DNA of 33,957 nt from Opitutia bacterium (GCA_002730975.1 PCBO01000151.1:1-33957), one strand, 5' to 3'. Positions 15,795 to 26,061 are shown, counted from the stretch's first letter. Notes: a model not told the origin generated them from the letters alone. Made by a program: numbers and translations.

Positions 15795-18700
15795 GTGAAG
15801 AGACACGTTAAGCCAATTTATGTCCGTGGGGCTCGCCAAAACAATTTAAAAGGCGTTAATCTTAAATTGATGCCTGGGCAGTTAACCGTAATCACTGGGC
15901 TCAGTGGAGCCGGCAAATCTTCCTTACTGTTCGAGGTATTGCATGCGGAAGGTCAACGTCGCTATGTCGAGACCTTTAATCCCTATGTACGTCAGTTTCT
16001 GGAAACGATGCCACGACCAAAGGTCGACGCAGTAGAAAACATTCGACCCTCCATTGTAGTTGAACAGTGCAATTCCGTTCGAAACTCTCGCTCCACAGTA
16101 GGAACGATGACCGAATTGTGTGACTACTTTAAGGTCTGGTTTCCCACTGTTGCTAAACTCATGGATCCTTCTTCAGGCAAACTTTTACGAGAAGAAACTT
16201 CCACTTCCTTGGCTCAAGGAGTCTTAAAAGAGTTTGCGGGAAAAAGTTTAGTATTTGGCTTCCGTTCCCTACGCCCCGATACTTTTCCTGCAAAAGAATT
16301 TCTAGGTGCTCTGATTAAGGCAGGCCATGTTCGAGCATCCGAAGAGAATTCTTTCTGCCGGATTGAAGAGTTGCTGTATGCGAACTGGTCGAAAGGCGAG
16401 TTACTTGTTGGTTTAGAAAAAATTACCATTCTCCCTGGCAACCGCAAACGGATTGCAGATGCCGTCTCAATGGCCTTAAAACTGGGTAATGGTGAAATTG
16501 TTCTCTTTAACGACAAAGGGAACCTCTTGTGTTCTCGATTTGAAGGTCTTAGGTCCCCTGTGGATGGGTCTTGTTTTGCACCGCCTTCCCCTTCGATTTT
16601 TTCATTTAATTCTCCTTTGGGAGCCTGCAATCGATGCAAAGGGTTTGGCCGAATCATCGAAATCGATTATCTCCGAGTTATCCCAGACCAGTCATTGTCT
16701 ATAGCAGAGGGCGCCATCCGTGCATTTCGTGGGGAGGTTTACGGTCGATCACAGCAAGACCTTATTCGTGTTGCTAGCAAACGCGGGTTCCCTCTCGAAA
16801 CCTCTTGGTCTCTCCTTTCGGAGGCCGAGAAATCCTTCATCCTCGATGGCGAGGATGACTATGTCGAAGATACTCGGATGTGGTATGGGCTCCGTAGATT
16901 TTTCGGTTGGCTCGAGTCTAAAACCTACAAGATGCACGTGCGCGTTTTTCTCTCAAAGTACAGGAGTTATGTTTCTTGTCCCGTTTGCGAAGGTACTCGC
17001 CTCTGTGCGGAATCTCTTCTTTGGCGCTGGCGGGGTAAAACGCTACCTGAACTTTACGCCATGCCTATTGCGAAACTTGACGCAGACCTTCGGCGGTACG
17101 CCAAGTCCGGCGGAAACCTTCGTGCCGACCTTGCTCTTGAAGGAATTCTTGCCCGTCTTGGATACCTTGAACAGGTCGGTCTTAGTTATTTATCCTTAGA
17201 CCGTGGGTCTAAGACTTTGAGTGGAGGTGAAATGCAACGAGTGAACTTAACGGCCTGTCTAGGTGCTTCCCTCACGGAGACCCTCTTTGCCCTAGATGAA
17301 CCGTCAATCGGCTTGCATGCAAAGGACGTGGACCGATTAATTGGAATTCTTAGAGAGCTTGCCAGCCAAGGTAATGCGGTCTGCGTTGTCGAACATGACG
17401 AGCGAATAATTCGATCGGCTGATCAAATCATTGAAATCGGCCCTTCTCCGGGAGCCACAGGCGGGCAAATTACTTTCTGCGGTTCTGTGGCAAAACTGGA
17501 GTCCGACAAGAAATCCATCACCGGGGATTACCTTTCGGGAAGAAAGACTATTAATCTCCTGTCATCCGTTCGTAACAAGAAAATTCTTAAGCAACAGCCA
17601 CTTCTTCGAATTCATGGTGCGTCTAGTAATAACATATGCAAACTAGATTTAGACATTCCAATAGGTTGCTTTGTTGCTCTTGCTGGCGTGTCGGGTTCGG
17701 GAAAGTCAACTCTTCTTCACAACATTATTCGGGAAGGTCTCATTGCTCCTTTGGGCAATCCTATGAGAAACTCAGCCACAACATGCAATATCTGTGCAGA
17801 TGTAGACTTTGCCGAAATAGTCACCATTGATCAAACCTCCATTGGTAAAACACCTCGATCGAACCCTGCTCTTTTCGCGGATGCGTGGAATTCAATTCGC
17901 TCTGCTTTTGCTCGTACTGACGACGCCCGCCGGGCTGGTCTTTCCGCCTCCCATTTTTCCTTCAATTCCAAAGAAGGTCGATGCGAGGAATGTGAAGGAC
18001 TTGGTTACGAACGAATTGAAATGCAATTTCTCGCAGATGTTTTTACTCCTTGCCCTACTTGTGAAGGGCGACGCTTTAAAGATGAAATTCTTTCGATTCG
18101 CCTAGATGGTCTCGATGTAACTGAGGTTTTGAGTCTTTCGGTGACAGCTGCAATCGAGAAATTTTCTAGGATTCCCCGTGCTGCTCGAAATCTTAATGCG
18201 GTTGCAGAAGTAGGTCTTGGTTATTTGTCGCTCGGTCAGCCTCTCTCCACGCTTTCAGGTGGAGAGTCCCAACGCTTGAAGTTGGCCAAATACATTACAA
18301 AGTTAGGAGTTGGAGACAAACCTTCTCTCCTTCTCATAGATGAGCCAACCACCGGTCTTCATCGAGATGATGTGGCGTGTCTCCTGAAGGTCATAAAAAG
18401 ACTTACTGACAACGGTCATAGCCTGATAGTGATTGAGCATCAGTTGGACATCATTGCAAATGCAGATCAAGTCATTGAACTTGGACCAGGAGCAGGCGAT
18501 AATGGAGGTAAGGTTATTGCTCAAGGTTTACCAAAGAAGGTCGCGAAAATGACTACCCCGACAGGTACTATTTTGGCAGATTACTTTAATGAAAATTCCT
18601 TTTTAAAAACTCACCAAACAAGTTGTATAGCCGAAGACCAATTGCGATATCAGTCTAATGCTTCATTGGAATCCGTCAGGATCGACGGTGCTAGAGAAAA

Positions 18701-21359
18701 CAACTTAAAGAATCTTTCACTTAATATTCCTTTGAATGCGTTCACGGTAGTAACTGGTCCTTCTGGTTCGGGTAAATCCTCCTTGGCTTTCGATATCGTC
18801 TTTGCAGAAGGGCAAAGACGATTTCTCGAATCAATGTCTTCCTACGCCCGTCAATTTGTGGAGCAATTGCCGCGTCCTGCTGTAGATGCAGTTTCCAGTC
18901 TGCCTCCTACGGTAGCAATCGAACAACGCGTGACTAGAGGAACCCGGAAATCAACAGTGGGAACAATTACGGAAGTTGCTCATTATCTCAGATTGCTTTT
19001 CGCCAGAATCGGCATTCAGCATAGTCCATCAACGGGTGCGCCTGTCGAAAGTTCCTCTCTTGAAGTTCTCTTGAAACGGTTAAGTTCAGTCACGAAAAAA
19101 TATTTAAAAAAGAATAAATATAAAAACAATATTTATCTTTGTTCACCTCTTGTTCGTGGGCGCAAGGGCCATCATAGACCTTTGGCTACATGGGCCGCAT
19201 CAAAAGGGTATGAGTTACTGCGCTGTAACGGGGCACTGGTTTCGACGGAAGGCTTCAAAGGTCTTAGCCGTTATGCTGAGCATGATGTTGATTTGGTCGT
19301 GTGCCAAATTACCGAAAGCGACATTAATTTCCTTAGAAGTTCTTTAGAGGAATCTCTTTTTTTAGGTAAGGGTAGTGCATATTTTTTTTGCAGCAATTCA
19401 AGTCAGGTGGTTTGGCTTTCCACTGATCGTGTAGACCTGAAGACTGGTGAATCATTTCCTCAACTCGAACCTAAGCTTTTTTCTTGGAATTCGCCACGCG
19501 GATGGTGCCCGACCTGCCGTGGTTATGGACGAATCGACGATTCATTAGCCAGTGAACTTTCTCCATCTCCTACATTGGCAAAACTTTCCGATCGTGTTGT
19601 TTGTGTCTCTTGCAACGGGGACCGGATAACTGAACTTTCTCGATCCGTTTTTATTCCTCTCACTGATTCCCAGCGTACGAATCTACCTGACCTACTTCGT
19701 CTTAATCCATCTAAACTTTTAACAATTCTGAATAGGCTCAAACTTGATGAGAGAAGTAAGTTGATTGCGGAAATGATTATACCTGAGATTCGCGAACGCC
19801 TTATTTTTATGGATTCAGTAGGACTCGGGTACCTAACCTTAGACCGAGGTGCAACTACTCTATCAGGTGGAGAATCTCAGCGTATTAGACTTGCATCTCA
19901 ACTCGGTTCAAATCTCTCCGGGGTTCTCTATGTTCTGGATGAACCTTCAATTGGGCTTCATGCCAAGGATAATCACCGACTTCTTGACTCTTTGGAAATT
20001 CTTAAAGGTAAAGGTAATTCACTTCTTGTCGTCGAACATGATGAAGAGACAATGCGTAGAGCTGAACATGTTATAGACTTAGGTCCTGGGGCAGGAGAAT
20101 CCGGCGGTTGGTTGCTTGCAAGTGGAAAACCCGATGAGGTTTTGAGTTCAAATAAATCTTTTACGGCAAAATTTCTGAAGGAAGGCTTGTCGAATGCATT
20201 GGCTCGGCCATCTCGCGAAATACCAAGAAATAAACCGAATTCTCGTTCCCGAAAAATTTCACTAGACTGGTTCGGAGTGTTAGGGGCGAACATTCGAAAT
20301 ATAGAAAATGCAGATGTGTGGCTTCCCGTTAATCGACTCATTGCCTTTTGCGGAGTTTCGGGAGCGGGTAAATCGTCTCTTGCTCGCGGTTTGATTAAAC
20401 CTGCAGTTGTTAGGGCTATCAAAAACCGAGAAGCTGTTCAAACAGGTCGAGCATTGGTCAACGAAGGAATTTTTCCTCAAGCACCTTGCCGTAAGTTCTT
20501 CAATGGCAATAGATTTGCCAAGGTGATAGAAGTAGACCAAAATCCAATCGGTAAATCTCCTCGCTCGTCGCCTGCAACTTACATTGGGGCTTGGGATCGT
20601 ATTCGCTTCTTGTTGTCTTCCCTACCCGAGGCACAGGTCAGAGGGCTCGAGCCAAAAGCTTTTTCCTTTAATGTAAAAGGGGGGCGATGCGAAAAATGCA
20701 AAGGCGCTGGAAGGATAAAGCTCGAGATGAATTTTTTGCCAGATGCATATATTATCTGTGAAGACTGTAAAGGCCTACGATATTCGCCAGGTATGTTGGA
20801 TTTGCGCTGGAAAGGTAAAAATATAGCGGAAATCCTTCAGTTTTCATTTGTTGAAGCTGCGGATTTTTTCTCTTTTGATATTAAGCTTAAGGCAATGATG
20901 GACCTTATGGTAGAAACAGGATTGGGATACTTGTCCTTAGGGCAGAGTTCCCCAACTCTTTCAGGGGGTGAAGCACAACGCGTCAAACTTGTAAGTGAAA
21001 TGTCCAAAGGAATTCTCAGCAGGAAAAATCATTATCCAAACACTCTGAATAAAGGGAACCTTTACATTTTAGAAGAACCAAGCATCGGTTTGCATTCTTC
21101 AGACTGTGCTAAATTAATGGATTTGCTTCATCGACTTGTGGACGATGGGCACACGGTAATAGTGATTGAACACAACTTGGATTTACTCGCTAATTCCGAC
21201 TACCTAGTTGAAATTGGTCCCAAAGGTGGGGATGGTGGAGGTGAAATATTGTTTTCAGGAAAACCCGAAGATTTATTGAAGGTAAAAGGAAGTCCTACCG
21301 CTCCATACCTACAGCCCATCCTTAATAATTACAATAATGAGAGTCTATTTATTCATTAG
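15795..21359 (+). CDS. uvrA: Tandem-duplicated excinuclease ABC subunit A (UvrA-UvrA fusion)
   Basis: The 1,854-residue protein consists of two complete UvrA units in one chain (about 1-945 and 955-1854), against about 940 for standard UvrA. UvrA is the damage-sensing ATPase of nucleotide excision repair. Four Walker A motifs are visible: GLSGAGKSS (35), GVSGSGKST (about 631), GPSGSGKSS (about 988) and GVSGAGKSS (about 1519). Four signatures follow: LSGGEMQR (475), LSGGESQR (about 821), LSGGESQR (about 1357) and LSGGEAQR (about 1722). Zinc-knuckle cysteines are kept in each half (CNRC/CPVC, CEEC/CPTC, CPTC/CVSC, CEKC/CEDC). The second half lacks most of the insertion domain, and the fourth Walker B reads ILEEPS instead of LDEP. 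The GTG start has a GGGAGA site upstream. Tandem UvrA is known from Chlamydiae, which fits a PVC origin. It overlaps the next gene by 23 bases. Confidence 0.96.
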   Translation: MKRHVKPIYVRGARQNNLKGVNLKLMPGQLTVITGLSGAGKSSLLFEVLHAEGQRRYVETFNPYVRQFLETMPRPKVDAVENIRPSIVVEQCNSVRNSRSTVGTMTELCDYFKVWFPTVAKLMDPSSGKLLREETSTSLAQGVLKEFAGKSLVFGFRSLRPDTFPAKEFLGALIKAGHVRASEENSFCRIEELLYANWSKGELLVGLEKITILPGNRKRIADAVSMALKLGNGEIVLFNDKGNLLCSRFEGLRSPVDGSCFAPPSPSIFSFNSPLGACNRCKGFGRIIEIDYLRVIPDQSLSIAEGAIRAFRGEVYGRSQQDLIRVASKRGFPLETSWSLLSEAEKSFILDGEDDYVEDTRMWYGLRRFFGWLESKTYKMHVRVFLSKYRSYVSCPVCEGTRLCAESLLWRWRGKTLPELYAMPIAKLDADLRRYAKSGGNLRADLALEGILARLGYLEQVGLSYLSLDRGSKTLSGGEMQRVNLTACLGASLTETLFALDEPSIGLHAKDVDRLIGILRELASQGNAVCVVEHDERIIRSADQIIEIGPSPGATGGQITFCGSVAKLESDKKSITGDYLSGRKTINLLSSVRNKKILKQQPLLRIHGASSNNICKLDLDIPIGCFVALAGVSGSGKSTLLHNIIREGLIAPLGNPMRNSATTCNICADVDFAEIVTIDQTSIGKTPRSNPALFADAWNSIRSAFARTDDARRAGLSASHFSFNSKEGRCEECEGLGYERIEMQFLADVFTPCPTCEGRRFKDEILSIRLDGLDVTEVLSLSVTAAIEKFSRIPRAARNLNAVAEVGLGYLSLGQPLSTLSGGESQRLKLAKYITKLGVGDKPSLLLIDEPTTGLHRDDVACLLKVIKRLTDNGHSLIVIEHQLDIIANADQVIELGPGAGDNGGKVIAQGLPKKVAKMTTPTGTILADYFNENSFLKTHQTSCIAEDQLRYQSNASLESVRIDGARENNLKNLSLNIPLNAFTVVTGPSGSGKSSLAFDIVFAEGQRRFLESMSSYARQFVEQLPRPAVDAVSSLPPTVAIEQRVTRGTRKSTVGTITEVAHYLRLLFARIGIQHSPSTGAPVESSSLEVLLKRLSSVTKKYLKKNKYKNNIYLCSPLVRGRKGHHRPLATWAASKGYELLRCNGALVSTEGFKGLSRYAEHDVDLVVCQITESDINFLRSSLEESLFLGKGSAYFFCSNSSQVVWLSTDRVDLKTGESFPQLEPKLFSWNSPRGWCPTCRGYGRIDDSLASELSPSPTLAKLSDRVVCVSCNGDRITELSRSVFIPLTDSQRTNLPDLLRLNPSKLLTILNRLKLDERSKLIAEMIIPEIRERLIFMDSVGLGYLTLDRGATTLSGGESQRIRLASQLGSNLSGVLYVLDEPSIGLHAKDNHRLLDSLEILKGKGNSLLVVEHDEETMRRAEHVIDLGPGAGESGGWLLASGKPDEVLSSNKSFTAKFLKEGLSNALARPSREIPRNKPNSRSRKISLDWFGVLGANIRNIENADVWLPVNRLIAFCGVSGAGKSSLARGLIKPAVVRAIKNREAVQTGRALVNEGIFPQAPCRKFFNGNRFAKVIEVDQNPIGKSPRSSPATYIGAWDRIRFLLSSLPEAQVRGLEPKAFSFNVKGGRCEKCKGAGRIKLEMNFLPDAYIICEDCKGLRYSPGMLDLRWKGKNIAEILQFSFVEAADFFSFDIKLKAMMDLMVETGLGYLSLGQSSPTLSGGEAQRVKLVSEMSKGILSRKNHYPNTLNKGNLYILEEPSIGLHSSDCAKLMDLLHRLVDDGHTVIVIEHNLDLLANSDYLVEIGPKGGDGGGEILFSGKPEDLLKVKGSPTAPYLQPILNNYNNESLFIH

Positions 21360-24300
21360 TACAATTTTTACAGTATTATGCGGATCTGCTAAAGCAATGC
21401 CGAGAGAGAGGATTGAATTGGCAGCGGTTCCTACTGTTTCACCGGATGGTAAGCAGTTTGGTTTCGTATGGCACGGTGATGTCTGGATTGCTCCCGTCAA
21501 AGGAGGTAATGCTAGACAACTGACTTCCCACCCCGCAGAAGATCATTGGCCCTGTTGGTCTCCAAACGGAAAGAAAATTGCTTTTACCAGTAAGCGTGAT
21601 GGCTATTGGAACATTTATATAATCTCAAGCTCTGGTGGCGTACCTATAAAAATTACTGAGCACAGTGAAGGGTATACTCCGCTAGAATGGTATCCTGATG
21701 GTACTGCTATTCTAACTAAAGTTCGTAGGGATTATTCAGGTTTTGATTCCACTCGTTTGCTACGTGTTGATGTGAACGGCTCAACCGATGAAGAAATTCT
21801 TTTTGATGCCTATGCCAGAAATGGTACTTTGTCGCCGGATTCGACAAAAACGCTTTTTATTCGTGAGGGTGGAAACATGCTTTATAGAAAGGGATATCGA
21901 GGGTCTCGATCCTCGCAGATATGGCTTTATGATAATGTTACGAAAGAATTTAAACAAATTTGTATTGAAAATTACGGTTGTAGATCTCCACTTTGGAAAC
22001 CTGATGGACTAGGATTTTATTTTGTTTGTGATAAAGATGGTACTTTTAATCTGTGGGAAAAAGATTTTTCAAAATCAAGTACAAATCAACTAACGTTTTT
22101 CAAAAACGACTCAGTTATAATGCCGTCTATTTCTAGAGATGGCGGAACGATTATATTTAGAAAAGGTTTCGATTTCTACAAGTACTATCCAAATAGCGGA
22201 AAAGAACCATTAAAAGTTAATTTATGGAGAAGGCAGGACGGATTACTTGATCCTTCAAGGCGTAGATGGTACGATGCTGCATGGAATAACGATGCCCGAC
22301 AAGGTCTTGGGTGGACTGATGATTTTTTAGAAGTCGCCTTTACCGCTGGTGGAGATTTATGGGTCATGGATACTGTGTTGCGCGAACCCAGACTAGTCTG
22401 TGGAGAAACAAGATCACACGAAACCGAAGTAGTGTTCGGCCCTGAAAATGATGAAATTTGGTTCCTTCGTGACTTTGGGGATCGTACTGAGATTTGGAAG
22501 GCCGTCAGGAAAAATAAAGATGCATTTTGGTTTGAGAATGATAAATTTACACTAAGCCAATTTTCTTCACTCAAAGACCGAACGAATAAAAACCGATTGT
22601 CTTTAAGTCCAGATGGGAAAACTTTAGCGTTTTGTCGAGATACAGGCGATTTGATGACAACTTCGACCGACAAATATTCTCCTCGATTACTTCTACCATC
22701 TACCGTTTTTCCCGGTTACGATTGGTCTCCTGACGGTCGTTGGTTGGTTGCACAGTCCAAAGACAGCGAGGACAACTGGGATGTTTGGATTGTTTCCGTT
22801 AAGGGCGAAGAACCCCCGTTCAATCTATCTCGGCACCCCAAGTGGGACGGATCACCTAGGTGGTCTGCTGATGGGCGCCTGATCTCTTTTGTCGGGAAAC
22901 GTGGCCGAAATGACGATTTCGATTTACATTATGCTTATCTTATTCCCGATGATGAGGGAAAAAGCGAACGCCTCTCTAAGCTGGAGGAAGCTAAGAGAAA
23001 ACTTCTTTCCTCCCGTACGACTCCTTCGACGTTTATAAAAAACAAAAAGGACGATGACTTTCCTTTGCCTCCAATTGCTGTAGCGTCAAAACCTGAAGAT
23101 CTTCCTCGAGTAGTAATTGACTTCGAGCATTTACATGAGCGCATCCGTCGAGTTGACTTGTCTGGTTCAAAGGAAAGCAACCCTTTTTGGCATCGTGATT
23201 CAAGTAAATTAGCTTTTACAAGTGACATAGGGGGCGTACGTGGAATTTACACCATCAAATTCCCCAACGAACTGAATTCTCCAAAACTGTTGACCAAGAC
23301 GATCGGTTTGGACCCCTATTGGGAAAGTAACGAAATTCACTGGTTAGTCGATAATCTGCCATCAAAGACTAAAGGTTCTGTTCTGACGAAATACACTTTC
23401 AAGGCATATCAAGATACGGATAGAGAACAATATCTTCGTTTAGGTTATCGGATGATCTGGCGCAACCTCCGGGACTTTTTCTATGATAAAAAAATGAATG
23501 GTAAAGATTGGGACAAACTGCTGAAAAAGTACGAAAGCCATATCACCGCTAATATTGATCGAGATGGTTTTGGTCGTTTGGTAAACCTGCTATTAGGAGA
23601 ACTAAACGCTTCCCATCTGTTTTTTGAGCTTAACGACAAAATGTGGCCACAATGGAAACCCGACCATGGCTGGCGCTGGCAAACCGTTCATTTGGGAGTG
23701 ATTTTCGATACGTCATTCGAGGGTTTGGGACTGAAGGTTAAAACAGTCTTACGCGACGGACCCGCACATAAACCTGACTCTATGATTTATGAGGATGAAA
23801 TTATTCTTTCTATTAATGGTTTAAATTTAGATTCACCACTTGCAAAACGACATGCCTTTAATCGACGGTTAAATGAAGTGATCGACCTTAAAGTTAAGGA
23901 CCCTTTAGGTAACGAAAGGCTTGTGCATTTGGAACCAATTTCTTTTACAAAATCGAGAGAACTGTTAAAGGAATCGTGGATTTCTGATAACCAACGTATC
24001 GTAAACGAAAAGAGTAATGGCAAAGTTGGTTATTTACATGTAAACAGAATGAGCTGGGATGATTTATTCCAATTTGAAGAGGAATTATTTTCTATCGGTT
24101 ATCGGAAGGAAGGAATCGTTATTGATGTCAGAAACAATACGGGAGGTTTTACTGCTGACCGAATGTTGAAAATGCTTTCTCGCCCTCTACATGCAATTAC
24201 AATACCAAGAGGTGGAAAGAGAAGTTATCCGCTAGGCTATCTTGATAACTTTTACTGGGACAAACCGATCGTTGTTCTTTGCAACCAAAACACAGCCAGT

Positions 24301-24660
24301 AATGGTGAGATATTCTGTCACGCGATTAAAGCGACTAAAAGAGGCAAGCTAATTGGGGTTCGTACGGCTGGAAGTGTTATCTCGATTTACACGGATGAAA
24401 AGTTCTTGGATATTGGTAAAATGTCCATACCTTTCAGAGGATGGTATAAATTAGATGACGGTAGAGATATGGAAGGTAATGGTGCTGTCCCCGACATTCA
24501 AATTTGGCCTCTGCCTGGGGAAATGCCCAATAAAATTGACCAACAACTTTTAAAAGCCGTTGAGGTTTTACTCAATGACCGTCTCGATATTAATGGTCAT
24601 AAGCCATCTGAAATCAAATCATCATCAACTAGAAAGAACAAATTGAATATTGGAAACTAA
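21337..24660 (+). CDS. Tricorn-like protease, exported
   Basis: The 1,107-residue protein has a signal peptide (MRVYLFISTIFTVLCGSAKA), unlike archaeal cytosolic tricorn. Residues about 25-640 are WD40-like/TolB-like propeller repeats (PTVSPDGKQFGFVW, HWPCWSPNGKKIAF, GYDWSPDGRWLV, DGSPRWSADGRLISF). Then come a tricorn C1-like helical part, a PDZ domain (about 780-880) and an S41 peptidase core. The catalytic tetrad of Thermoplasma tricorn (Ser745, His746, Ser965, Glu1023) is matched by Ser759-His760 (NASHLFF), Ser988 (TASNGEIF) and Glu1046 (DMEGNGAVPD). An active periplasmic or secreted peptidase that trims oligopeptides is likely. The ATG lies inside the end of uvrA (23-base overlap). It is convergent with tyrS, 61 bases away. 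Confidence 0.92.
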   Translation: MRVYLFISTIFTVLCGSAKAMPRERIELAAVPTVSPDGKQFGFVWHGDVWIAPVKGGNARQLTSHPAEDHWPCWSPNGKKIAFTSKRDGYWNIYIISSSGGVPIKITEHSEGYTPLEWYPDGTAILTKVRRDYSGFDSTRLLRVDVNGSTDEEILFDAYARNGTLSPDSTKTLFIREGGNMLYRKGYRGSRSSQIWLYDNVTKEFKQICIENYGCRSPLWKPDGLGFYFVCDKDGTFNLWEKDFSKSSTNQLTFFKNDSVIMPSISRDGGTIIFRKGFDFYKYYPNSGKEPLKVNLWRRQDGLLDPSRRRWYDAAWNNDARQGLGWTDDFLEVAFTAGGDLWVMDTVLREPRLVCGETRSHETEVVFGPENDEIWFLRDFGDRTEIWKAVRKNKDAFWFENDKFTLSQFSSLKDRTNKNRLSLSPDGKTLAFCRDTGDLMTTSTDKYSPRLLLPSTVFPGYDWSPDGRWLVAQSKDSEDNWDVWIVSVKGEEPPFNLSRHPKWDGSPRWSADGRLISFVGKRGRNDDFDLHYAYLIPDDEGKSERLSKLEEAKRKLLSSRTTPSTFIKNKKDDDFPLPPIAVASKPEDLPRVVIDFEHLHERIRRVDLSGSKESNPFWHRDSSKLAFTSDIGGVRGIYTIKFPNELNSPKLLTKTIGLDPYWESNEIHWLVDNLPSKTKGSVLTKYTFKAYQDTDREQYLRLGYRMIWRNLRDFFYDKKMNGKDWDKLLKKYESHITANIDRDGFGRLVNLLLGELNASHLFFELNDKMWPQWKPDHGWRWQTVHLGVIFDTSFEGLGLKVKTVLRDGPAHKPDSMIYEDEIILSINGLNLDSPLAKRHAFNRRLNEVIDLKVKDPLGNERLVHLEPISFTKSRELLKESWISDNQRIVNEKSNGKVGYLHVNRMSWDDLFQFEEELFSIGYRKEGIVIDVRNNTGGFTADRMLKMLSRPLHAITIPRGGKRSYPLGYLDNFYWDKPIVVLCNQNTASNGEIFCHAIKATKRGKLIGVRTAGSVISIYTDEKFLDIGKMSIPFRGWYKLDDGRDMEGNGAVPDIQIWPLPGEMPNKIDQQLLKAVEVLLNDRLDINGHKPSEIKSSSTRKNKLNIGN

Positions 24661-24721
24661 TCAACATTGGTTTTTCATTATCAGATTTACAACTCTCTAG
24701 CTGTCTTCCGTTGCTTTTTTG

Positions 24722-25903
24722 CTATGGAGTAACTTGAAAATATTTTCTTTTTCCTGCTCGCATAATTAAAGCAGAATTAGGTTTTTTTAGAACTTTTTGG
24801 CCATTTGTGTGCGTCTTGTCGTTTACTTTTACTGCGCCTTGCTTAATTAGTCGTCGAATTTCACCTTTGGATTCGAACAAATTAGTGGCCGAAATTATGT
24901 CAACCAAGGTACACTCTTCATAATCTGGTGCGAGTTCAGTCCAATTGAAAATGGGCATTTCGTCTGGTGTTTCTCTTTTTGAGAATACTTTTTCGAACTG
25001 AGTTAGTTCTTCATTTGCTTCTTCTTTGCCGTGAAATTTCGCTGTGATTTGTGTTGCGAGGTTTTTTTTCACTTGCATTGGATGTTCGGATCGAAGTTTC
25101 TCTATTTTGCAATCTTGAGTCAGTAAAAGAAGGCGATAATAATCCCACATCGCATCATCGGGAATGGACATGACTTTTCCAAACATGTCTTTCGAGGTCT
25201 CGTTGAACGCTATGTAGTTGTCATAGCTTTTCGACATCTTACGCGAACCGTCGAGACCTACTAAAAGAGGCATGGTCAACACAGACTGCTCTGGTTTCCC
25301 CGCGTCTTTTTGTAGAGACCGACCAACGAGCATGTTGAAAAGTTGATCGCTACCGCCGAGTTCAATATCTGCCTGCAGCACCACCGAGTCATATCCTTGC
25401 ACTAGCGGGTACAAAAATTCCACTATTGAAATAGGTGTGTGGTTGGTATGCCTTTTAGCAAAATCATCTCTTTCTAGCATTTGAGCTACAGTCTTGTTTC
25501 GCGCTAAATTCAGGCAATCTCCGAAACTCATTTTATTGAACCATTCACTGTTTCGGCGAATGGTGGTATTGGATTCGTCAAGGATCCGAAATGCTTGCTC
25601 CAAATAAGTCTTTGCGTTAGTTTCTACTTCATTGGCGGTAAGAACCGGACGAAGAACCGATCGTCCGCTGGGGTCTCCGATTTGAGCGGTGTAATCTCCG
25701 ATCAATAAAATTGCCTCATGCCCCATCTCTTGAAATTGCCGAAGTTTTTCAAAGACTACCATGTGTCCGAGCGTTAGATCTGGTCGGGTTGGGTCTACGC
25801 CAAACTTGACCTTTAGTCTCTTGCCTTCCGAAATTCTTTTCTCAAGTTCCTCTTGGCCAATGATTACTTCTGCGTTTGTTAGTAATGTTTCTATAGCGTT
25901 CAT
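24722..25903 (-). CDS. tyrS: Tyrosyl-tRNA synthetase
   Basis: A 393-residue class I synthetase that charges tRNA-Tyr. The HIGH-type signature is TLGH at 44-47 inside KFGVDPTRPDLTLGHMVVF, and the KMSKS signature is exact at 222-226 (GSRKMSKSYDNY). Tyrosine-site blocks GYDSVVLQADIELGGSDQLFN and the C-terminal S4 RNA-binding domain (LFESKGEIRRLIKQGAVKVN) are present. The VDPTRPDLTLGH motif points to the TyrZ-like longer subtype. The frame is open another 49 codons upstream, but that stretch is unlike the family, so the ATG at 25903 is used. The gene is divergent from the peroxiredoxin gene (158 bases) and convergent with the tricorn-like gene. Confidence 0.96.
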   Translation of the reverse strand: MNAIETLLTNAEVIIGQEELEKRISEGKRLKVKFGVDPTRPDLTLGHMVVFEKLRQFQEMGHEAILLIGDYTAQIGDPSGRSVLRPVLTANEVETNAKTYLEQAFRILDESNTTIRRNSEWFNKMSFGDCLNLARNKTVAQMLERDDFAKRHTNHTPISIVEFLYPLVQGYDSVVLQADIELGGSDQLFNMLVGRSLQKDAGKPEQSVLTMPLLVGLDGSRKMSKSYDNYIAFNETSKDMFGKVMSIPDDAMWDYYRLLLLTQDCKIEKLRSEHPMQVKKNLATQITAKFHGKEEANEELTQFEKVFSKRETPDEMPIFNWTELAPDYEECTLVDIISATNLFESKGEIRRLIKQGAVKVNDKTHTNGQKVLKKPNSALIMRAGKRKYFQVTP

Positions 25904-26061
25904 TTTATTAGGAAACTCTTCCTTAAATGTACTTCGATACCCTGTTGTGCAAAAGAAAAACGAAAAGCTATAATCTTGAGTCTCATTGCGCTTGCCTTCC
26001 ATGCTTCTCTTGCTACCTATTTTCCTTTTTAATTCTTTTCTAATTTCCAAATTTTTTTTTC

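Noticed and set aside
25904..26050. N-terminal extension of 49 residues on TyrS
   Set aside because: The extension is polar, low-complexity and unlike any TyrS; the ATG at 25903 gives the family's normal N terminus.
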